Positions 45,701 to 50,405 of a stretch of 50,405 nt of DNA are shown here, one piece after another. Under the pieces are notes generated by a model. The model searched no databases. It was not told where the DNA came from and saw only the letters and a program-made list of their open reading frames with translations. The position numbers and the translations under genes were made by a program. The DNA is from Trebouxia sp. TZW2008 (taxonomy: Eukaryota > Chlorophyta > Trebouxiophyceae > Trebouxiales > Trebouxiaceae), in the NCBI GenBank assembly GCA_002118135.1, contig BDIU01000482.1, positions 1-50,405 on the forward strand, read 5' to 3'. Position 1 is the first letter of the stretch, and each line of letters starts with the position of its first letter.

Positions 45701-46889
45701 ATGCATAGGTATGCCACCACGGGTTGCAAAAGTTTGCCGCGAGCTTGCTGCACAATGACAAGGTGTAGTGACAACAGCAACAGTGAGAATTGAATTAGAT
45801 ACAGTGACTGAGTGTTCAGTCATAAATTGCAATAGGTCAATTATGAGCTGAAACAACTATCATGATATGTAGTGAGTATGGCAATGGTGATGACTGAATC
45901 AGGTGCAGTGAATGCGAGGCAAAGATACAAAACCCCATGCCAGGCCTAGGTTGTACGCTAAGCACAATAAGCTGACCGACAATGCTGATATGCTGCAAGT
46001 CTGACACGGACAGGGCAAGAGCAGCAGCAGCATGCCTGCATGCGATTGCTCTTGAAAGGCCAAGCTTGGGCTTTGGAAAGTCTCTAAACATGTTGCATGA
46101 GCAATGACACAGAGCTATATAGCTTGTCTCATGAATACGCGCACAGGGTCTGGACACAAGGCAGACTGTCTAGCTTTGCAGAGTTTCAATGGACAGCAAG
46201 AGACTGCCTGCACGTTTTGGCAGCATTGTGTAAATCACCTGCAAGGCCACAGCCTTCTCACGAACTTCTGACTCCAAGCGGTGCTTGATTGCCAGCAGCT
46301 GTTTGCCCAAGGCGTTTTGAGCACGAGCCAAGAGCGGATGGTCAGGGTCCATTTCTGGATTGGACAGCGCTGCTGCATAGGCTGTCGGTGCCTCAGCTTC
46401 TGTTGCAGCTGCCATCTCTTCGTCTGCAATGCCTGGCAAATCATCTGTCATTCTGATGCTCTGCACTCTGGCCACATCATACTCTTCCGAAATAGAAGCT
46501 CTTGGGTCCGAAGAGCTTGTGGCTGGTGCAGCTTCCTCGCTTGTCTGCTGATACGACGTGGAAGCAGGGTCAGCTATTTCGGAAGCTGCTACAGCAGAGT
46601 CTGACAAATCTTGCTGCATGTCACCCTCTGTTGCGTTCTGCTGCAGGGCGTCAGAACTTTGCAGATTGCCGCCACCTGCTGCAAAGACATCCTCTGCAAC
46701 GGGCTCCTGAGGTTCTTGCTGCGCGTCTGCATCTTCTGGCACCGGACCTGCAGAGTCCTGCTGAGGTTCATCTGTCTCAGGGTTGATTTGCTCGGACTGC
46801 TGGACGGATTGCGCTTCGAAAGCTTCTGAAGGCTCTGCGTCAAGCTGCTGCGGCTCGCTGTTTGCATCTGCTGCATCAGCTGACTCCAT
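33753..46889 (-). CDS. CCDC40: CCDC40 / FAP172 ortholog, axonemal 96-nm ruler coiled-coil protein
   Basis: With CCDC39/FAP59, CCDC40 forms the filament that sets the 96-nm repeat on motile-flagellum doublets. Exons (minus): 46889-46239, 45666-45463, 44951-44851, 43718-43436, 42714-42517, 41779-41642, 41282-41183, 40404-40244, 39581-39470, 39022-38818, 38141-37976, 37479-37381, 36698-36495, 35144-34960, 34405-34333, 33992-33753; 1039 residues, all phases close. The first 175 residues are acidic and Gln/Ala/Glu-rich; the rest is coiled coil. Family-specific matches in collinear order include DPDHPLL, GVELYNFQQQLAKMQMQLEK, KKDQDLLIDHL, QWQSSLIATQRRDEA, GPLEAVV, MLWQRKIELEREM and KKEIHRM. Exon 12 is short but strongly placed by phase. 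The gene implies motile flagella in some life stage. Nearly every intron contains decayed copies of adjacent exon ends. Confidence 0.92.
34655..34830 (-). repeat. Short copies of the CCDC40 exon 14 end region
   Basis: CACTTCATCTGCCAGCTGGG, present in exon 14 at about 34977-34997, recurs at about 34656-34680 and 34804-34828 in intron 14. It is part of the same boundary-duplication pattern. Confidence 0.65.
35255..35349 (-). repeat. Decayed copy of the CCDC40 exon 14 5' part
   Basis: Acceptor CTCACAG|GGGCGTGC is intact. It encodes GRAATMQKIPDITDQALK, compared with GRAATMKKIPDITEQALK in the active exon at 35144. It lies in intron 13 and lacks a donor in the right phase. Confidence 0.88.
35399..35596. 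mobile_element. Tc1/mariner-type MITE, copy F (best preserved)
   Basis: 198 bases. Ends CAGTAACCTCTCTTTGT and ACAAAGAGAGGTTACTG are perfect inverted repeats, flanked by TA (35397-35398 and 35597-35598). The interior is made of GTTGTCCTTACATCA-type repeats and has no coding capacity. Confidence 0.92.
35983..36365 (-). repeat. Three downstream copies of the CCDC40 exon 13 3' end with donor
   Basis: Copies end at 36300, 36130 and 35983, each with a GT donor right after a CTGAAG or CTCAAG. They encode ESLLMDLERSIAKRDTIALK, a frameshifted version, and ESLLLDLKHSIAKRDTIVLK. The active exon ends at 36495. All lie in intron 13. Confidence 0.9.
36766..36909 (-). repeat. Two upstream copies of the CCDC40 exon 13 5' end with acceptor
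   Basis: The copy starting at 36829 (AAATGCAG|ATGATGCTATGG) encodes MMLWQRKIELEREMNDVLDP, almost the same as the active exon (36698). A shorter, more diverged copy starts at 36909 (CTGCAG|GCGATGTTGTGG). Both lie in intron 12. Confidence 0.88.
37793..37972. mobile_element. Tc1/mariner-type MITE, copy C
   Basis: 180 bases. Ends CAGTAACCTCTCTGTG and AAAGAGACGCCACTG are flanked by TA on both sides (37791-37792, 37973-37974). The right-hand TA is the TA of the CCDC40 exon 11 donor (CAG|GTACAGTGG on the minus strand). Confidence 0.9.
38436..38700 (-). repeat. Two downstream copies of the CCDC40 exon 10 3' end with donor
   Basis: Stretches at about 38436-38480 and 38656-38700 match the end of exon 10 (38818 onward). 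They keep the donor context AACA|GTGAG. They lie in intron 10. Confidence 0.82.
39301..39466. mobile_element. Tc1/mariner-type MITE, copy D
   Basis: 166 bases. Ends CAGTGAGTTCTCTGTG and AAAGGGAAGTTGCAG are flanked by TA (39299-39300, 39467-39468). The right-hand TA is the TA of the CCDC40 exon 9 donor (CAG|GTACTGCAAC on the minus strand). Confidence 0.85.
39860..40146 (-). repeat. Decayed downstream copies of the CCDC40 exon 8 3' end
   Basis: The copy ending at 40076 encodes AMQLFNQDTNEKMQTIGKYE and keeps the donor GAG|GTATGG. Further copies at about 39863-39990 are rearranged, and the most distal reads TATGAGGAGTATG, so its GT is lost. All are in intron 8. Confidence 0.88.
41840..42249 (-). 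repeat. Three upstream copies of the CCDC40 exon 6 5' end with acceptor
   Basis: Copies start at 41917, 42107 and 42249, all with a GCAG acceptor. They encode ETYAKLHHELGLAEEKLRKA, ETYAKLHHELGLAEGKLRKA and the more diverged KICAKLHHELNLA. The active exon starts at 41779. All lie in intron 5. Confidence 0.92.
42800..42867 (-). repeat. Upstream copy of the CCDC40 exon 5 5' end with acceptor
   Basis: Acceptor CTGACAG|GCACTGGAG is kept. It encodes ALESAITEQHEQELSIENEI, compared with ALEEAITEQHEQERSIENEI in the active exon (42714). It lies in intron 4. Confidence 0.9.
43858..44200 (-). repeat. Upstream copies of the CCDC40 exon 4 5' end with acceptor
   Basis: Copies start at 43933 (encodes ATYAAEKSVQNLEKGKKDQD) and 44096 (more diverged). 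A scrap of the same unit lies near 44165-44200. Acceptors read TGCAG|GGCGACATATGC and TGCAG|GGCAGCATACGC. The active exon starts at 43718. Confidence 0.9.
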
Positions 46890-47228
46890 GCGCAGCGCTG
46901 GCTAACGCAAAACTGAATTTGTGGCCAACTGTCTGTTCCCTTGTCCACGCAGACCTCTACAATGCGACGCAATATGCGCGTTCGGACTGCTAGTGAGCAA
47001 AAATATGCATAAATATCCTCAAGATGCGCTCTGTGGTGCGAGTGGCGCAAACATCTCAGCCAAGTTGGGCTGTTTTTGCAACGAGGCTTTTGCAATTACA
47101 ACCCTTGACAAGAAGTTAGGGCTATACCGAATTAGGTCAAGTTGCCCGTTCAAACCGACTGATCTGCACTTGCTATTCTTGTTGCAGCTGCGAACGTCGC
47201 TCGTTCCGTCTGCATCGGACGGCGCCGC
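46890..47228. promoter_or_regulatory. Bidirectional promoter region between CCDC40 and trpG
   Basis: 339 bases separate the two head-to-head start codons, so both promoters must lie here or overlap. No TATA box or known cilia-gene motif could be identified with confidence. Confidence 0.6.
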
Positions 47229-48870
47229 ATGCAGACGGCCTGCAGGCAAGCTTCATCAGCAGCAGCATCTACATCCGGCAGGGGTTGGCAGACGCAAACG
47301 CAAGGCCCCGTTCAAGCAGGCTACAATCGCTGCTGTCTGCGCGCCCGGCAACACCTGAAGCCATCGGCCTCAGCCCAGCGTTTCTTGCAAGCATCACGTC
47401 CAGCACTCGTCTGCAAACGGCAATTAAAGCATTCGCTTAGGTGTCTCAGCGCGCACCACAACGGCAGCAACAGTAGCAGCAACAAAGGACCTGTCGTCGT
47501 TATAGACAACTACGACAGCTTTACATATAACATATGTCAGGTATTGCTGGCCTGGCAAAAGTGCTTGCCGCCCATACTGGGCCTTCTCGCTCCCCATGCT
47601 CACCACCTCTGTCTGTCTGCAGTACCTAGGTGACCTGGGTTGCGAGCATGTTGTGTTCAAAAATGATGAAAAGACAATAGCAGAGCTCCGCAGTCTGAAC
47701 CCAAGAGGCATACTGTTGTCTCCAGGACCAGGTCAGCTGATGCTTGTCATGGTATTGCTGCAGCATACTATGAAAAAAGCAGCCCCTCACGCATCATTGC
47801 TTCAAGCATGTTTCTTGTTATTGTCTGCAAGGCACCTCTATTGCCAGCAGTATCTAAGGAATTTGCAGATGCCAAGCTCTTCAGTGCAGTGTTGACTGGC
47901 TTGAATGGTGCTACGCAGGCAGGCCCGAGGATTCAGGCATTGCACTACAAACTGTGAAAGAGCTTGGGGCAGAATTCCCTATCTTTGGAGTATGTATGGG
48001 TCATCAATGCATCGGCCAGGTATTTGGCGGCGCAATTGTGCGAGCGCCATCAGGCGTCATGCATGGCAAGACGTCGCCGGTTCACCACCGTGACACTGGT
48101 CTTCTAAAGGCAAGTCTACACAAGCACAATGCGTACATTATGCGTCCTGCATCACTACTTTCTTCAGGCCAGTTGAGCTCAGCTGATGCAGTGCGCGTAG
48201 TCCTCCTTTCAAGCTATGCGAGCAGTTGCATGAGCAAAGCTCAGCTCCCAAGCTGCCTCTTTAGACAGAGGCAGGTTCCAATTTGTTAGGCATAGACTTT
48301 TGTTGCCCCTGGATTTCCAGCTTCAAGCTGTGTTGCTGTGATCAGAAAGGCATAGGGTCAAAACTTGCCTGTTGCAGGGCCTCTCGAATCCATTTCTTGC
48401 TGCCAGATATCACAGCCTGGTGATTGCAAAAGACAGCGTGCCAGAGGATCTTGAGGTGACAGCTTGGACTGAAGATGGCACTATCATGGCTGTCCAGCAC
48501 AAGAAGTATCCACAGATTCAGGTCAGTCATTCTAGTCACAGGCGACTTGCATCAGATTATGCACAAGCATTGCACGTCAATTTTGAAGTCATCCCACAAT
48601 TCATGTGTAACATGCCAGAGCTCATCAATACCAATAAATGTTCAGCAGCTTTCTTTGACAGAGCAATGGAGTGTATGGTCCATATGCTTTGCATTGATTT
48701 GGTGTTGCTCTCTGTGCAATCAAGTAGCAACAGCACCGTCAAGTGATTGGTTCACAAACTGTTTTGCCACAGCATCAACTGGCATGCAGGGGGTTCAATT
48801 TCATCCTGAGAGCATCATCACAGACAATGGACGACAAGTGGTCAAGAACTTCATTGACTCTCTTGAATAA
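47229..48870 (+). CDS. trpG: Anthranilate synthase beta subunit (glutamine amidotransferase, plastid-targeted)
   Basis: Glutaminase subunit that delivers ammonia to anthranilate synthase alpha in tryptophan biosynthesis, expected in the plastid. Exons: 47229-47540, 47623-47731, 47919-48109, 48378-48521, 48790-48870; 278 residues, phases close. About 85 N-terminal residues rich in Ser, Ala, Gln and Arg look like a transit peptide. The GATase class I domain follows: VVVIDNYDSFTYNI, LLSPGPG, nucleophile Cys166 in GVCMGHQCIGQ, RYHSLV, TAWTEDGTIM, and catalytic His257/Glu259 in VQFHPES. Intron 3 uses a GC donor (AAG|GCAAGT), required to join LLK to GLSNPF. Its distinction from para-aminobenzoate synthase rests on the free-standing subunit organisation. 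Confidence 0.94.
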
Positions 48871-49182
48871 GCAATCTGTCCAGATTGATGCAGCACCAAC
48901 GATACTATGGGTGCTGGCCGAGCACAACTTGGTTGCATACAACCAAACATTATGGACAAATTGCAAAGCATCATTGCACTTGTGTATACCACAATAAGTC
49001 TATGAAGATGTTGACACATGCACGTGATCATTGCTGTTTGTGGACAAAGTTGCACAATCACGCAATGTCTCAGGATCAGTTCAGTGCTGTTTGTGAAAAG
49101 CAGCTACTTCAAATTATGCATGTGAAAAATTGCACTTGGCTGCAAGAAACCAAATGATTCTGTCAGCATGTCTTGCTTTGCT
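48871..49182. other. Convergent 3' spacer between trpG and F-box gene
   Basis: 312 bases between facing stop codons. No gene or repeat was recognised. Confidence 0.5.
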
Positions 49183-49638
49183 CTACAATGTGTGAAATTG
49201 CAGCAGCATTGTCTTGCCAACACAATCTGCAAGGTGCCGCAGACGACGCTCGGCGGAGTAGCTGATCAGTCGTCTTTTTGGTCTGAAGTCACGCACATGA
49301 CCAGGCTCCACAAAGCTTTGATAATTCCATGCCAAGCGCTTGCACTGATATGTATCTTGTTGTATAAGCTGCCTCCAGCTTTTGCAGACTTGATACGTAT
49401 TCAATAGGGCGTCTGGAGGAAGCTCATCCAAGATCTGATGCAGTATGTGTCCTGGCATAAACTGCAGCGCAGAAGGTGCTGAATTCTGCTGAACAGACTG
49501 AGGGCATGCTACTCTGGAAGTCAGCTCCATCGCAAGCTCCCCTTCTGGTCCAAACTGATCTGCGTGGTCCTCGCAGACACTGGCGTCGTCAACGCACGTC
49601 TGATGGTCTTCATGGCAAGCTAGCGGTTTGTACTTCAT
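49183..49638 (-). CDS. F-box protein
   Basis: Single open exon of 151 residues. An F-box is visible at about residues 66-105 (ILDELPPDALLNTYQVCKSW then RQLIQQDTYQCKRLAWNYQS), the motif that binds SKP1 in SCF ubiquitin ligases. No substrate-binding repeats (LRR, Kelch, WD40) follow. The protein ends with a basic segment, so it is either a short F-box protein or one whose downstream exons I cannot see. It starts at the first ATG of the open frame; an upstream exon is possible. The target is unknown. Confidence 0.65.
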   Translation of the reverse strand: MKYKPLACHEDHQTCVDDASVCEDHADQFGPEGELAMELTSRVACPQSVQQNSAPSALQFMPGHILHQILDELPPDALLNTYQVCKSWRQLIQQDTYQCKRLAWNYQSFVEPGHVRDFRPKRRLISYSAERRLRHLADCVGKTMLLQFHTL

Positions 49639-50405
49639 CTTTGCTGGTGTCGTTGTCTGGACCTCGTGTGAATAGCGTTGGAATGCTGCAGCTCACTGTA
49701 GCAGACTGTCCGTGATCTCTCAAGCCTTGCTTTGTGTTTTTGACGGTAGAGGCTGATCGGCAGACGCAGCGCAGGCTGGTCAAAGTGGCCGGAAATGTTC
49801 AAATCGCAGGCTAGGACGACAACTCAGGCACTCTTGACTCAGATCTCAACCCCTGAGCAGCTTCCATACGTAGCTACCTGCAATTACCCATTGCCACTTG
49901 TGTAGCACAAGTTGCGTTTTGAGCACAATGGCAGGACTTGCTGCTGCGTCCAGTGGCTAGCCTGAGGAGCGTCATGCAGTGAGACAGCTGCTTGCAGGTG
50001 TTGCGGAAGCTGTCAAGATAATCATGATATTTAGGCAAGTTTCACTGCAGCAGGTGTTGAGGATGTTCTGTTTGGGCTGCACTGCTCTGATGCTTATGAT
50101 CTGGCATATACGTCAATGAATCAGCCAGCATGCTTGTCGTGGTCAAGCCTGGTGTCTATCATGCACTCTTGACTGCATACCTTTCAGTTTTGATGCAATG
50201 TAACGCATCATCCATTTGCAACACAATTGTAACTCAAGGTGTTCCGGGTTTGATCCTGGACACATCACTCTGTCTGACCACCTACACTGTCAAGCTTGGA
50301 CCAATGATACTTCAGCAAAACTTCTACTGTACATCTACTGTACTAAACTTTGTTGAGCAGTCTGTGTGCTTGCAGGATCAAGTAGATCGTTACATTGTTG
50401 CTGTA
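49639..50405. other. Unassigned end of window
   Basis: No coding region, RNA or repeat family could be supported. The first part is the likely F-box promoter. A CTACTGTACATCTACTGTAC-type direct repeat is seen near 50325-50345. Confidence 0.3.

Noticed and set aside
46281..46829. Plus-strand open frames opposite CCDC40 exon 1
   Set aside because: Shadows of the acidic, low-complexity first exon on the other strand.
50150..50270. tRNA-like T-arm (GGGTTTGATCCTGG)
   Set aside because: The TTC core of the B box is changed and no A box or cloverleaf could be drawn upstream.

Overview
The window is nuclear DNA of a eukaryote, most likely a green alga (Chlorophyta, perhaps trebouxiophyte-like; the exact taxon cannot be fixed from sequence alone). 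Protein-coding genes are split by many short GT-AG introns (plus one GC-AG intron). One gene is an ortholog of the motile-axoneme ruler protein CCDC40/FAP172, one encodes an anthranilate synthase glutaminase with a transit-like N terminus, and intergenic spacers are short. All gene models were built by hand by matching reading frame, splice phase and family conservation. In every multi-exon model all junction phases close.

Layout: (1) 224-4490 (+) SPPL-type intramembrane aspartyl protease; (2) 4665-7528 (-) protein-kinase-fold protein; (3) 8853-10486 (+) single-pass membrane protein; (4) 11378-17398 (+) MCMDC2-like MCM-fold protein; (5) 17783-24600 (-) CCX/NCLX-type cation/Ca2+ exchanger; (6) 25344-29417 (-) PfkB sugar/adenosine-kinase-like protein; (7) 29583-30800 decayed copy of the 3' end of CCDC40; (8) 31546-33038 (+) small secreted protein of unknown function; (9) 33753-46889 (-) CCDC40; (10) 47229-48870 (+) TrpG, head-to-head with CCDC40; (11) 49183-49638 (-) F-box protein; (12) 49639-50405 nothing recognised. 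The genes are unrelated in function; this is an ordinary nuclear gene cluster, not an operon.

The striking feature is in the introns. Again and again, a stretch spanning an exon/intron boundary has been tandemly duplicated. Copies of an exon's 5' end, with its AG acceptor, lie upstream in the preceding intron. Copies of an exon's 3' end, with its GT donor, lie downstream in the following intron. Some copies are nearly intact and some have lost the splice dinucleotide, gained a stop or lost a catalytic residue. In several introns the process has grown into minisatellites whose unit contains the splice site itself. At least fifteen independent cases occur in six genes. I interpret this as boundary-spanning tandem duplication acting as an intron-growth process, tolerated because splicing still joins the outermost complete exons. 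It is also a reservoir for alternative exons and C termini.

Two dispersed repeat families sit mostly in the introns. One is a 165-200 bp Tc1/mariner-type MITE with CAGTAACCTCTC terminal inverted repeats and TA target duplications (6 copies). In three copies the TA target duplication forms the T and A of a splice donor GTA. The second is a roughly 80-100 bp repeat (5 copies).
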